Assembly: GCA_035461305.1 (NCBI GenBank)
Contig: DATHVN010000077.1
Span: forward strand, 1-37,654
From: Euzebyales bacterium
GTDB taxonomy: Bacteria; Actinomycetota; Nitriliruptoria; Euzebyales; JAHELV01
Direction: 5' to 3'
Length of the DNA: 37,654 bases
The position numbers and the translations under genes were made by a program. Positions 1 through 7,808 of the stretch are shown piece by piece (positions within the stretch are counted from its first letter, which is position 1; every line of letters starts with the position of its first letter). The notes under the pieces were generated by a model, which saw nothing but the letters and a program-made list of their open reading frames with translations, searched no databases and had not been told where the DNA came from.

Positions 1-177
1 CCCGACACCGACCTCGAAGCACGGTTCCTGGCCGAGGCGGCCGAGCACGACTTCGTCGGGCTCAAGGGCCACCGCAGCGTGGGAGGCTGCCGCGCGAGCC
101 TGTACAACGCGATGCCGCAGGACGGCGCCGACGCGCTGGCCACGTTCATGGCCGACTTCCGCCGGCGGATGGGCTGA
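1..177 (+). CDS. serC: Phosphoserine aminotransferase, C-terminal end (partial)
   Basis: Only the last 58 codons are present; the gene enters from outside the window and stops at TGA 175-177. The visible stretch contains [10 protein letters not shown] and RASLYNAMP, which match the conserved C-terminal segment of phosphoserine aminotransferase. That enzyme is PLP-dependent and converts 3-phosphohydroxypyruvate plus glutamate to phosphoserine in serine synthesis. The catalytic lysine and the PLP site lie outside the window, so activity cannot be judged. The next gene starts 4 bases after the stop, which suggests co-transcription. Serine synthesis feeds glycine and one-carbon folate, a theme of the downstream operon, but this link is only contextual. 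Confidence 0.9.
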   Translation, partial: PDTDLEARFLAEAAEHDFVGLKGHRSVGGCRASLYNAMPQDGADALATFMADFRRRMG

Positions 178-181
178 GGCC

Positions 182-1396
182 GTGGTGGCGGAGACGACCG
201 ACCGGCTCGGCATCCGCCCCGCGCACCTGCACGTCGTCGAGCCCGCGCTGGCCGCCCGCGTCGCCGCGCCGGCCTTCGACACGCTGCCGGTCGAGGAGCG
301 CATGGCCCGAGCAGCCGACCCGTTGAGCTTCCTGAACGTGCTCCGCGCACCGGAAGGCGTGGAGCACCTGGCACGCAACCGCCGCGCGCTCGAGCGGCTG
401 CTCGCCGACGGCGTGTTCACCGACGGCACGGGGCCGCGCTTCGCCTGGTACCGGCTGGCCACCGATGACCACGTCCAGACGGGCCTGGTGGCGGAGGTGG
501 CGATCCAGGACTACGACGAGGGGCGCATCGTCCGTCACGAGCACACCCGGGCGGAGCGCGAGGAGGACCTGGCCGCCTTCCAGCGGCGCGTCGCCGCCGA
601 CGGCAGCCCGGTCGCAGTTGCGTACCGCGCCGACCGGCACATGCGCGCGCATGCGCGCAGGGCGACAGCGCGCCCCCCACACCTTCAGTTCACGTCGGAC
701 GACGGCGTCGAGCACACGCTGTGGACGGCGGCCGGAACCGACGAGGTGCGCGCGATCCGTGCAGCCGCGGCACGGCTGCCGCGGCTGTACGTGACGGACG
801 GGCACCACCGCTTCGCGGCGGCCTCACGCATGGCGGCGGCGGGCCGCGCGGAGGGCAGCGGACAGGACGCCGCGGACCAGTGGCTGCTCGCCGCCCTGTA
901 CCCTGACGACGAGCTGCGCATCCTGCCGTTCCACCGGGCGGTCGCCCGGCCACGTGGCCCCACGACCTCGGACCTGCTGAGCGCGCTGGCGACGCACGTC
1001 CACGTCACCCTGCTCGAGCGCCCCGTTCCGCCCGACGATCCGCGCATGTTCACCGCGTTCGTCGATGGCGACTGGTTCCGCCTGGTCGTGCCCTCGGATA
1101 CGGTCGACGTCGATCCGCTCGACGCGCTCGCGGTGAGCGTTCTTCAGGAACACGTGCTTGCACCGGTGTTCGGCGTGCACGAGCCGCGGATCGACCCGCG
1201 CCTGACCTACGTTGCCGGGGACGCCGACGCCGTCGCATCGCACTGCCGGCGGCATCGGGCGGTCGGCTTCATGTTGCGCGCGACGACGATGCACGAGCTC
1301 ATGACGATCGCCGACGCTGACGCCGTGATGCCACCGAAGTCGACCCTGTTCTCGCCCAAGCCCCGCGCGGGGATCGTGCTCCGCCTGATCGCCTGA
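182..1396 (+). CDS. DUF1015 family protein
   Basis: This 404-residue protein begins at a GTG four bases after the serC stop. It matches DUF1015: an N-terminal block with ARVAAPAFDTLP and DPLSFLNVLR, a central LYVTDGHHRFAAASRM segment (a conserved DGHHR motif of the family), and a C-terminal TLFSPKPRAGIVLR ending. DUF1015 proteins commonly sit beside serine-biosynthesis genes, and that is seen here. The biochemical role of the family is unknown to me; the conserved histidines of DGHHR suggest metal or phosphate binding, but this is speculation. No signal peptide or membrane segment is visible. The length is normal for the family and there is no sign of disruption. Confidence 0.88.
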   Translation: MVAETTDRLGIRPAHLHVVEPALAARVAAPAFDTLPVEERMARAADPLSFLNVLRAPEGVEHLARNRRALERLLADGVFTDGTGPRFAWYRLATDDHVQTGLVAEVAIQDYDEGRIVRHEHTRAEREEDLAAFQRRVAADGSPVAVAYRADRHMRAHARRATARPPHLQFTSDDGVEHTLWTAAGTDEVRAIRAAAARLPRLYVTDGHHRFAAASRMAAAGRAEGSGQDAADQWLLAALYPDDELRILPFHRAVARPRGPTTSDLLSALATHVHVTLLERPVPPDDPRMFTAFVDGDWFRLVVPSDTVDVDPLDALAVSVLQEHVLAPVFGVHEPRIDPRLTYVAGDADAVASHCRRHRAVGFMLRATTMHELMTIADADAVMPPKSTLFSPKPRAGIVLRLIA

Positions 1397-1428
1397 CGGC
1401 GGGACGCCTGCGACACCCGATCGGGGGC

Positions 1429-1457
1429 TTGACGGCGCAGTCCGCGCCGGACACACT
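1429..1457 (+). promoter_or_regulatory. Candidate promoter of the demethylase-metF-fhs-folC operon
   Basis: TTGACG (1429-1434) is followed after a 17-bp spacer by CACACT (1452-1457). The -35 box is good and the -10 box is weak. It lies directly before the tandem inverted repeat at 1458-1494, so a protein bound there would cover the start of transcription. The implied leader is about 320 bases long. Confidence 0.45.
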
Positions 1458-1494
1458 GTTGCGCCATAAGCTCCTGCGTTTCACATGCAGCAAC
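1458..1494. promoter_or_regulatory. Tandem 17-bp inverted repeats, candidate IclR-type operator
   Basis: Site 1 is GTTGC-N7-GCTCC (1458-1474) and site 2 is GTTTC-N7-GCAAC (1478-1494). The outer half-sites GTTGC and GCAAC are perfect and the inner ones degenerate. Centres are 20 bp apart, about two helical turns, so two dimers could bind the same DNA face. The same 37-bp geometry occurs before soxB at 22629-22665, and exact single copies of GTTGC-N7-GCAAC occur at 23771 and 29463. The position, just after the -10 box, fits repression. Binding by an IclR protein is inferred, not shown. Confidence 0.6.
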
Positions 1495-1786
1495 AGGCAC
1501 CGCAGTGCATCACACAGCTCCGGTCTCCGGCACCGCCCTCGGCCCCGCTGATCAGCGGGGCGGCACGAGTGGGCTGCGGCGACTGCGGCCTGCAGCATGA
1601 CACAGGTCGCCGCGTCCCCCGACGCAACTACGGCCTGCTGCACGTCCGGTCCGATCAGGTCGGGCCACGACACAGCACTGTCCGGCGCAGCCGGGCCACC
1701 GCACGGACCGCGGTGGTCGGCGCGGCTCTGACACTCACGATCCGGCGACCGCCGGTCCGACATGATCATTTGGAGGAGGAATCGCG
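1495..1786 (+). other. Long 5' leader of the demethylase operon with an 18-bp perfect palindrome
   Basis: No gene is visible in this stretch. It holds CCCCGCTGATCAGCGGGG (1543-1560), a perfect 18-bp palindrome able to form a strong hairpin but without a following T-run. A second small hairpin is GCGTC-N4-GACGC near 1616-1629. The very good ribosome binding site GGAGGAGGA lies at 1772-1780, six bases before the TTG start at 1787. I could not match the leader to a known riboswitch class; it may be an attenuator or simply a long leader. Confidence 0.4.
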
Positions 1787-2986
1787 TTGGCGATCAATGA
1801 GAACCCCGGCATCCTGCTGTACCCCCGGATCCGCCGGACGCCGTACTACTACGCGCACCGCGAGCACGGCGTGAAGCTGTACAGCGTCTACAACCGCATG
1901 TACCACCCGCGGTTGTACACCGACCCGCTGGACGAGTACGACGCGCTGGTCAACCGTGTGACGCTGTGGGACGTCAGCGTCGAGCGCCAGGTGCAGATCA
2001 CCGGGCCCGACGCCTTCGACTTCGCCAACATGCTCGTGCCACGCGATCTGACGAAATGCAGGGTCGGGCAGTGCAAATACGTGTTCATCACGTCGCCGGA
2101 GGGCGGCATCCTCAATGACCCGATCCTGCTGCGGCTGGAGGAGAACACCATCTGGCTGTCCCTGGCGGACAGCGACGTGCTGCTGTGGTGCAAGGGCCTG
2201 GCCTACAGCTCCGGGATGGACGTGCAGATCACCGAGCCCGACGTGGCGCCGGTGCAGATCCAGGGGCCGAGGGCCGCCGCCGTGGCCCACGACCTGTTCG
2301 GCGACAGCATCCTCGAGATCCCCTACTACCACGCCGAGGAGCGGGAGCTCGACGGCATGGACGTCGTGGTGTCGCGCACCGGGTTCTCGGGCGAGGTCGG
2401 GTACGAGATCTACCTTCGCAACGCGACCGGGCATGGCATCAAGCTGTGGAACACCGTGCTCGAGGCCGGCAGACCCCACGAGATCCAGGTGACCGGCCCG
2501 GGCCACATCCGGCGGATCGAGGGCGGCTTCCTGTCGCAGGGCAACGACATGGACTTCGACACCAACCCCTTCGAGGTCGGGTACGGCTTCGAGGAGACCT
2601 GGATGGTCGACCTCGACCAGGAGGCCGACTTCATCGGCAAGGACGCGCTCAAGCGGATCAAGGCCGAGGGCGTCAAGCGCAAGCTGGTCGGGGTGGAGAT
2701 CGGGGGCGGCCACGTCGGCTACTTCAGCGACGGCTCCATGCCGGACTTCTTCCCGGTGTTCGACCCCGCGTCCGGAGAGCCGGTCGGCAAGGTCACCTCG
2801 GCGACGTGGTCGCCCGCGCTGGAGCGCAACATCGGCTACGCCATGGTGCCCGTCCGCTACGAGCCCTACGGCACCGAGCTGGTCGTCGAGACCCAGCACG
2901 GACGCAACCAGGCCGTCATCGTCGAGAAGCCGTTCGTCGATCCGAGGAAGGACAGGCCCAAGCAGGACGCCGCGGCCATCGTCTGA
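1787..2986 (+). CDS. GcvT-family THF-dependent demethylase (DmdA-like)
   Basis: This 399-residue protein starts at TTG, supported by GGAGGAGGA six bases upstream. It belongs to the GcvT/aminomethyltransferase fold, which moves a methyl or methylene group from a substrate to tetrahydrofolate. From memory it resembles DMSP demethylase DmdA more than true GcvT: RRTPYYYAHREHGVKLYSVYN near the N terminus, WDVSVERQVQI, NDPILLRLEEN, LADSDVLLWCKGLA, then RRIEGGFLSQGNDMDFD and NPFEVGYG, followed by a C-terminal barrel domain. It heads an operon with a MetF-like reductase and Fhs. That layout recalls the ligM-metF-ligH genes for O-demethylation of methoxylated aromatics. The substrate could be DMSP, an N-methyl amine or betaine, or a methoxyaromatic acid. 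Context with sarcosine genes favours N-methyl compounds, but this is inference. Confidence 0.75.
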   Translation: MAINENPGILLYPRIRRTPYYYAHREHGVKLYSVYNRMYHPRLYTDPLDEYDALVNRVTLWDVSVERQVQITGPDAFDFANMLVPRDLTKCRVGQCKYVFITSPEGGILNDPILLRLEENTIWLSLADSDVLLWCKGLAYSSGMDVQITEPDVAPVQIQGPRAAAVAHDLFGDSILEIPYYHAEERELDGMDVVVSRTGFSGEVGYEIYLRNATGHGIKLWNTVLEAGRPHEIQVTGPGHIRRIEGGFLSQGNDMDFDTNPFEVGYGFEETWMVDLDQEADFIGKDALKRIKAEGVKRKLVGVEIGGGHVGYFSDGSMPDFFPVFDPASGEPVGKVTSATWSPALERNIGYAMVPVRYEPYGTELVVETQHGRNQAVIVEKPFVDPRKDRPKQDAAAIV

Positions 2987-3015
2987 CCCGGTCCCCGAGG
3001 CCCGCGGGAGGTCAC

Positions 3016-3049
3016 GGCCGGGCGGTGAGCCACTGGCCACCGTCCGGCC
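3016..3049 (+). other. Strong intercistronic hairpin
   Basis: Between the demethylase stop and the metF-like start, arms 3016-3027 and 3038-3049 pair over 12 bp with a single G-U pair. The 10-base loop itself contains GCCA-C-TGGC. There is no T-run. It could stabilise the upstream message or partly terminate transcription, so the first gene may be made in excess over metF and fhs. Confidence 0.5.
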
Positions 3050-3064
3050 CGGCTGGGAGATGCC

Positions 3065-3907
3065 ATGGCAGAGTCCGACAGCGAGCTCGTCCGGGCGTCG
3101 TTCGCGCGACCGCGCTTCGAGATCATCCCGATGAAGGGCGTCGAGGAGCAGCTGGCCCACCTGCCGGCGGACGCGGTGGTCACGGTCACGTCCTCGCCGA
3201 CCAGGGGCATCGACGCCACGCTGGCCCTCGCGGCGCTGCTGCGCCGCGAGGAGCTGCAGGTCGTGCCGCACGTGGCTGCCCGCTCGGTCGCCGACACGGT
3301 GCAGCTCAAGGACCTGCTCCAGCAGGTCTCCGACCTGGGCATCGATGACATCTTCGTGGTGGCCGGCGACGCCCAGGCACCGGCGGGCCAGTTCGAGGGC
3401 ACGGTGGACCTGCTGCGCGCTATGGCCGACCTCCGTCACTCGCTGCGCATCGGCATCACCGGATATCCCGAGAGCCACGCCTTCATCCCGGACGAGACGA
3501 CGATCGCCGTGATGCACGCCAAGGAGCCGTACGCGTCGTACATCGTCTCCCAGATCTGCTTCGACCCGCAGGTCACCGCCGGATGGGTGGCCGCCGTCCG
3601 TGCCAGGGGCACGCGCCTGCCGATCCACATCGGCCTGCCCGGCGCCGTCGACCTGGCCAAGCTCGTGCGCATCTCGATGCGTGTCGGCATCGGCGACTCG
3701 CTGCGCTTCGTCCGCAAGCAGGGCGGGACGGTGGCCAGGCTGATCGGCGGTTACCAGCCCGACGCGCTGGTCGAGGGGCTGCTGCCCACGCTGGCCGACC
3801 CGGCGATGGGCGTCGCCGGTTGGCACCTGTTCACATTCAACGAGATCCGTCGCACCGAGGCCTGGCGGCGGGACCTCCTCACACGGTACGCAAGGAGCGC
3901 ACGATGA
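3065..3907 (+). CDS. Methylenetetrahydrofolate reductase-like protein (MetF family)
   Basis: This 280-residue TIM-barrel protein has ATG at 3065 preceded by GGGAG. It resembles short, non-canonical MetF proteins: FEIIPMKG near the N terminus, VTVTSSPTRGIDATL, VVPHVAARS (VTPHxxAR-like), DDIFVVAGDAQ, and LPIHIGLPGAVDLAKLVR. MetF interconverts 5,10-methylene-THF and 5-methyl-THF. After a GcvT-type demethylase it would oxidise 5-methyl-THF back to methylene-THF so that folate is recycled. It overlaps fhs by four bases (ATGA), so the two are translationally coupled. Cofactor use is unknown; several residues of canonical MetF are hard to place, so a redox role other than classical NADH-FAD catalysis is possible. 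Confidence 0.8.
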   Translation: MAESDSELVRASFARPRFEIIPMKGVEEQLAHLPADAVVTVTSSPTRGIDATLALAALLRREELQVVPHVAARSVADTVQLKDLLQQVSDLGIDDIFVVAGDAQAPAGQFEGTVDLLRAMADLRHSLRIGITGYPESHAFIPDETTIAVMHAKEPYASYIVSQICFDPQVTAGWVAAVRARGTRLPIHIGLPGAVDLAKLVRISMRVGIGDSLRFVRKQGGTVARLIGGYQPDALVEGLLPTLADPAMGVAGWHLFTFNEIRRTEAWRRDLLTRYARSAR

Positions 3908-5604
3908 CCTTTCCCAGTGACCTCGAGATCGCCCGCGGCGCGGACCTGCAGCCGCTGGAGGACATCGCCCGGCAGATGGGCATCCGCCCGGATCTGCTGG
4001 AGCCGTACGGCCACGGTGTGGCCAAGATCTCGCTGGACGCGATCGACGCGCTGGCCGACCGGCCGCGCGCGAAGTACGTCGTGATCTCCGCCGTCACGCC
4101 GACCCCACTGGGCGAGGGCAAGACGACAACGACGGTCGGCCTGGGCCAGGGCTTCGGTCACATCGGCAGGCGCGCCACGATCGCCATACGCCAACCGTCG
4201 ATGGGCCCGACGTTCGGCATCAAGGGCGGCGCCGCCGGCGGTGGCTACAGCCAGGTCGTGCCGATGGAGCAGCTCAACCTGCACCTGACCGGCGACATGC
4301 ACGCGGTCACGGCGGCGCACAACCTGCTCGCCGCAATGATCGACAACCACATCCACCAGAACGACGACTTCTTCTCGACCGACCGCCACAGCATCACCTG
4401 GCGACGCGTGCTCGACGTCAACGACCGCGTGCTGCGCAACATCGTGGTCGGACTCGGTTCGCGGACCGACGGGGTGATCCGGCAGACGGGCTTCGACATC
4501 ACGGCCGCGTCGGAGGTGATGGCGATCCTGGCGCTGTCCACCTCGCTGCGGGACATGCGGGAGCGGATGGGCCGCATCGTGATCGGCAGCACGGTCGAGG
4601 GCAAGCCGATCACCGCCGAGGACCTGCGCGGCGCCGGTGCCATGACCGTCATCATGCGGGACGCCATCAAGCCCAACCTCATGCAGACCCTCGAGGGCAC
4701 GCCGGCGCTCGTGCACGCGGGACCCTTCGGCAACATCGCCCACGGCAACTCGTCGGTCGTCGCCGACCTCATCGGCATCCACGGTGGCGACTACCTGGTG
4801 ACCGAGGCCGGCTTCGGCGCCGACATGGGCGCCGAGCGCTTCTTCAACATCAAATGCCGCACGTCCGGACTGACGCCCGACGCCGCGGTCCTCGTCACCA
4901 CCGTCCGCGCGCTCAAGGCGCACTCCGGACGGTTCAGGATCATCGCCGGCAGGCCGTTGCCGGACGACCTGCTCGCCGAGAACCCGGACCACGTCCACGC
5001 CGGCGCGGCGAACCTGCGCAAGCAGGTCCAGAACATCCGACTCCACGGCGTGTCCCCCGTGGTCGCCATCAACGCCTTCCCGACCGACCATCCCAGCGAG
5101 CACGAGGCGATCCGCGAGATCGCCGCGGAGCTCGGAGCCCGGTCGGCGATCAGCACCCACTTCACCGACGGGGGTGCGGGCGCGGCGGAGCTGGCCGAGG
5201 CGGTCGCCGAGGCGGCGGAGGAGCGAACGGACTTCAGGTTCCTGTACCCCGACAGCGCGAGCCTGCGTGAGAAGATCGAGACGATCGCGATCAGGGTCTA
5301 CGGCGCGGACGGCGTCGAGTACGACCTGGCGGCGTCCCGGCAGCTCGACCGTTACGAGGAGGCGGGCTACGGCAACCTGCCGGTCTGCATCGCCAAGACC
5401 CACCTCTCGATCTCGTCGGACTCCAAGCTGAAGGGCGCACCGACCGGGTGGATGCTGCCGGTGCGGGAGGTGCGGGCGTCAGTCGGCGCGGGATTCATCT
5501 ACCCGATCTGCGGAGACATGCGAACGATGCCAGGCTTGTCGTCGCACCCGGCTGCCGAGCGCATCGACATCGACAGCGACGGCAACATCATCGGCCTCTC
5601 CTGA
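3904..5604 (+). CDS. fhs: Formate--tetrahydrofolate ligase
   Basis: The 566-residue protein has the expected length and motifs of 10-formyl-THF synthetase. These include the P-loop TPTPLGEGKTTTTVGL around residues 62-77, IRQPSMGPTFGIKGGAAGGG, the MEQLNLHLTGDMHA segment, and a long conserved C terminus (TMPGLSSHPAAERID). It forms 10-formyl-THF from formate, THF and ATP, or runs in reverse to make ATP when folate carries surplus one-carbon units. It begins inside the stop of the metF-like gene (ATGA). Together with the demethylase and MetF it would dispose of demethylation-derived carbon. FolD, needed between methylene- and formyl-THF, is not in this window and must be supplied elsewhere. Confidence 0.96.
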   Translation: MTFPSDLEIARGADLQPLEDIARQMGIRPDLLEPYGHGVAKISLDAIDALADRPRAKYVVISAVTPTPLGEGKTTTTVGLGQGFGHIGRRATIAIRQPSMGPTFGIKGGAAGGGYSQVVPMEQLNLHLTGDMHAVTAAHNLLAAMIDNHIHQNDDFFSTDRHSITWRRVLDVNDRVLRNIVVGLGSRTDGVIRQTGFDITAASEVMAILALSTSLRDMRERMGRIVIGSTVEGKPITAEDLRGAGAMTVIMRDAIKPNLMQTLEGTPALVHAGPFGNIAHGNSSVVADLIGIHGGDYLVTEAGFGADMGAERFFNIKCRTSGLTPDAAVLVTTVRALKAHSGRFRIIAGRPLPDDLLAENPDHVHAGAANLRKQVQNIRLHGVSPVVAINAFPTDHPSEHEAIREIAAELGARSAISTHFTDGGAGAAELAEAVAEAAEERTDFRFLYPDSASLREKIETIAIRVYGADGVEYDLAASRQLDRYEEAGYGNLPVCIAKTHLSISSDSKLKGAPTGWMLPVREVRASVGAGFIYPICGDMRTMPGLSSHPAAERIDIDSDGNIIGLS

Positions 5605-5636
5605 CGTCGAGGCGCCCGACCCATGCTGATGCTGCT

Positions 5637-6956
5637 GTGACCATCCTGCACACCACGACCGCCTACGAGCAGGCGATCACCGAGCTGTTCAACCGCCGGC
5701 CCGAGGTCATGGTGCCGGGGCTGCGGCGCATCCAGGCACTCGTGCACTCGATGGGCGAACCGCAGCGGGCGTACGCCGGGATCCACCTCACCGGCACGAA
5801 CGGCAAGACGTCGACCGCGCGCATGATCACGTCGCTGCTGCTGGCGGCCGGCGAGCGCGTCGGCACGTACACGTCGCCGCACCTGCAGGATGTGCGCGAG
5901 CGGTTCCGCATCGACGGTGAGCCGCTGGCAGTGGACGACCTGCTCGCCGGTCTGGACGCGCTGGGCCCACACATCGAGCGGGTCGAGCAGGCGACGGGCG
6001 AGATGGTCACGTTCTTCGAGGCATCGACCGCGCTCTGCCTGTGGGCGTTCGCCCGCGCTCGCGTGGACACGGGAGTCGTCGAGGTCGGCATGGGCGGCCG
6101 CTTCGACGCGACGAACGTGGTCGACGCCCACGTCGCAGTGCTCGGGCGGGTCCAGATGGATCACCCGCAACTGGGTGCCACCGTCGGCGAGATCGCCTGG
6201 GAGAAGGCCGGCATCACTGCCGACGGCGCGACCGTCATCTCGGCGAACACCGCAGGCCCGCCGGCGCATGTGATCGCCGAGGAGGTCGCCGAGCGGGGTG
6301 CCCGGCTGCACGTGCTCGACCGGGACTTCGGCGTGATCGCACGGACGCTGACGCCCCACGGTCAGCGCGTCAGCCTGCGCGGCCTGGGCGGGTCGGTGTT
6401 CACCGTCGACCTGCCCGTGCACGGCGCCCATCAGGCAGACAACGCCGCCTGTGCGCTCGCCGCGGTGCAGGCCCACACCGGCCAACCCCTGGAGTCGGCG
6501 GTCGTCCGTGCGGGCTTCGCAGGGGTCCGCTCCCCGGGCCGGCTGGAGCTGCTGTTCACCGACGACGGGATCCCGGTGCTGCTCGACGGTGCCCACAACC
6601 CCGCCGCGGCCCGGATGCTGGCCCGTTCGCTGCGCGAGCTGCACGGTGACCGGCGGCGCATCGCCGTGCTCGGTGTGATGGCCGACAAGGACATCCCCGC
6701 GATCGTGGACCAGCTGCGCCCGGTCGTCGACGAGGTCGTCGTCACGATGCCCGACAGCCCGCGCGCCGCCACCGCCGAACAGCTCGCCGCGGTGTGCCAC
6801 GCTGGCGGCCTGCCCGTCGCCGCGGGGGTTCCCGACGTCGGCGAGGCCGTCCGTGTCGCGGCGTGGCGTGCGGGCAGTCAGGGCATGGTCGTGGTCTCCG
6901 GCTCGCTGTACACGGTCGGCGACGCCCGCGCCGCGCTGGGTGGCGTCCCCGCCTGA
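5637..6956 (+). CDS. folC: Folylpolyglutamate synthase / dihydrofolate synthase
   Basis: The chosen start is GTG 5637, giving 439 residues, normal for FolC. Motifs: GIHLTGTNGKTSTARMI (Mur-ligase P-loop), TYTSPHLQDVRERFRID, EVGMGGRFDATNVVD, WEKAGI, and DGAHNPAAARML in the C-terminal domain. FolC adds glutamates to folates, trapping them in the cell and raising affinity of folate enzymes. It follows fhs by 32 bases, so folate retention is probably co-expressed with the one-carbon genes. The upstream Shine-Dalgarno is weak, so a somewhat later start cannot be excluded; no ATG in frame occurs close by. Confidence 0.93.
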   Translation: MTILHTTTAYEQAITELFNRRPEVMVPGLRRIQALVHSMGEPQRAYAGIHLTGTNGKTSTARMITSLLLAAGERVGTYTSPHLQDVRERFRIDGEPLAVDDLLAGLDALGPHIERVEQATGEMVTFFEASTALCLWAFARARVDTGVVEVGMGGRFDATNVVDAHVAVLGRVQMDHPQLGATVGEIAWEKAGITADGATVISANTAGPPAHVIAEEVAERGARLHVLDRDFGVIARTLTPHGQRVSLRGLGGSVFTVDLPVHGAHQADNAACALAAVQAHTGQPLESAVVRAGFAGVRSPGRLELLFTDDGIPVLLDGAHNPAAARMLARSLRELHGDRRRIAVLGVMADKDIPAIVDQLRPVVDEVVVTMPDSPRAATAEQLAAVCHAGGLPVAAGVPDVGEAVRVAAWRAGSQGMVVVSGSLYTVGDARAALGGVPA

Positions 6957-6961
6957 GCCGT

Positions 6962-6981
6962 CGACCCTGCGTCGAGGGTCG
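6962..6981 (+). terminator. Hairpin after folC
   Basis: CGACCCT (6962-6968) and AGGGTCG (6975-6981) form a 7-bp perfect stem with a 6-base loop just after the folC stop. There is no T-run, as is common for hairpins in GC-rich actinobacteria. It may end the one-carbon operon. Confidence 0.4.
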
Positions 6982-6992
6982 CATGCGATCGT

Positions 6993-7004
6993 GTACACCT
7001 GTAC
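6993..7004. promoter_or_regulatory. Candidate TetR operator
   Basis: GTACA-CC-TGTAC is a perfect 12-bp palindrome in an AT-richer patch upstream of the TetR gene. TetR proteins often bind such short inverted repeats before their own genes, so autoregulation is plausible. The match is small and untested. Confidence 0.35.
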
Positions 7005-7113
7005 GCAGACGTTGTGGGGCCTGGTTCCACAAATGACTCGCGGACCGGCTCCGCCGGACAGAACGACGCGGCGCCCGCGCCAGGCGGGGACGCACACGGT
7101 ACGGGGAGGGCAG

Positions 7114-7740
7114 GTGGTGCGGCCGGGACGACGCCCACGGCTGTCCCGCGACGGCATCGTCGAGGCAGCGCGGGCGGTCGTCGACGGCGCGGGGATCGAT
7201 GGCCTGTCGATGCGGCGGGTCGCGCGCGAGCTCGGGTGCTCGCCCATGGCCCTGTACCGCCACGTCGAGGATCGGGACGACCTGCTGCGTCTGCTGCTCG
7301 ACCACATCGCCGACAGCCTGCGGCGTCCGGCGACGTCAGCCGACCCCCGGCGCACGATCACGCGCGTCACCACCAAGGTCCACGACTGGCTGGCCGGACA
7401 CCCCTGGGCGATCGACGTCCTCGCCGCCCACCGGTGGTCGGTGGCCTGGATCACCGATGACCTGACCACGGCGTTCCTCGCGGCCGGGCTGTCGCCGGTC
7501 GCGGCGACACGTGCGTGCGAGATCGTGTGGCACCACCTCGTCGGCGAGCTCGTGGCCCGCCACGCCCGCCGGCCCGCGCCGCCGGGGGCGACCCCGGCCA
7601 CGGCCGATCTGGCAGCGCTGGATCCGGCCCTGCACGGCCACGTCGTGACCGCACGCACGCACGACCAGTTCCTGTTCGGGCTCAGCGCGCTGCTCGACGG
7701 CCTGCTCCCTGCGGCCACACGCGACACGATCGCCGTCTGA
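7114..7740 (+). CDS. TetR family transcriptional regulator
   Basis: The start is placed at GTG 7114 (or the adjacent GTG 7117) because GGGGAGGG at 7103-7110 is the only good ribosome binding site; an upstream ATG at 7033 has none. The 208-residue protein has an N-terminal TetR helix-turn-helix, with [21 protein letters not shown] and [21 protein letters not shown], followed by an all-helical C-terminal domain of the TetR_C type. Such proteins are ligand-released repressors. Neighbours are folC upstream and a VOC protein downstream (68 bases after the stop), so the VOC gene may be a target. The ligand is unknown. Confidence 0.85.
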   Translation: MVRPGRRPRLSRDGIVEAARAVVDGAGIDGLSMRRVARELGCSPMALYRHVEDRDDLLRLLLDHIADSLRRPATSADPRRTITRVTTKVHDWLAGHPWAIDVLAAHRWSVAWITDDLTTAFLAAGLSPVAATRACEIVWHHLVGELVARHARRPAPPGATPATADLAALDPALHGHVVTARTHDQFLFGLSALLDGLLPAATRDTIAV

Positions 7741-7808
7741 TGTGTGCGCAGCGGTCGTGCCGGGTCCGGCATGATGAGCGGACCAACCTCGACACAGGAG
7801 CAGCTGCG

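Noticed and set aside
1766-3826. A 686-residue minus-strand frame
   Set aside because: It mirrors the demethylase and metF-like genes, which have clear family motifs and good ribosome binding sites on the plus strand.
7033-7113. ATG 7033 as start of the TetR gene
   Set aside because: It has no ribosome binding site, while GGGGAGGG precedes the GTG codons at 7114-7119, and the extra 27 residues are low-complexity.
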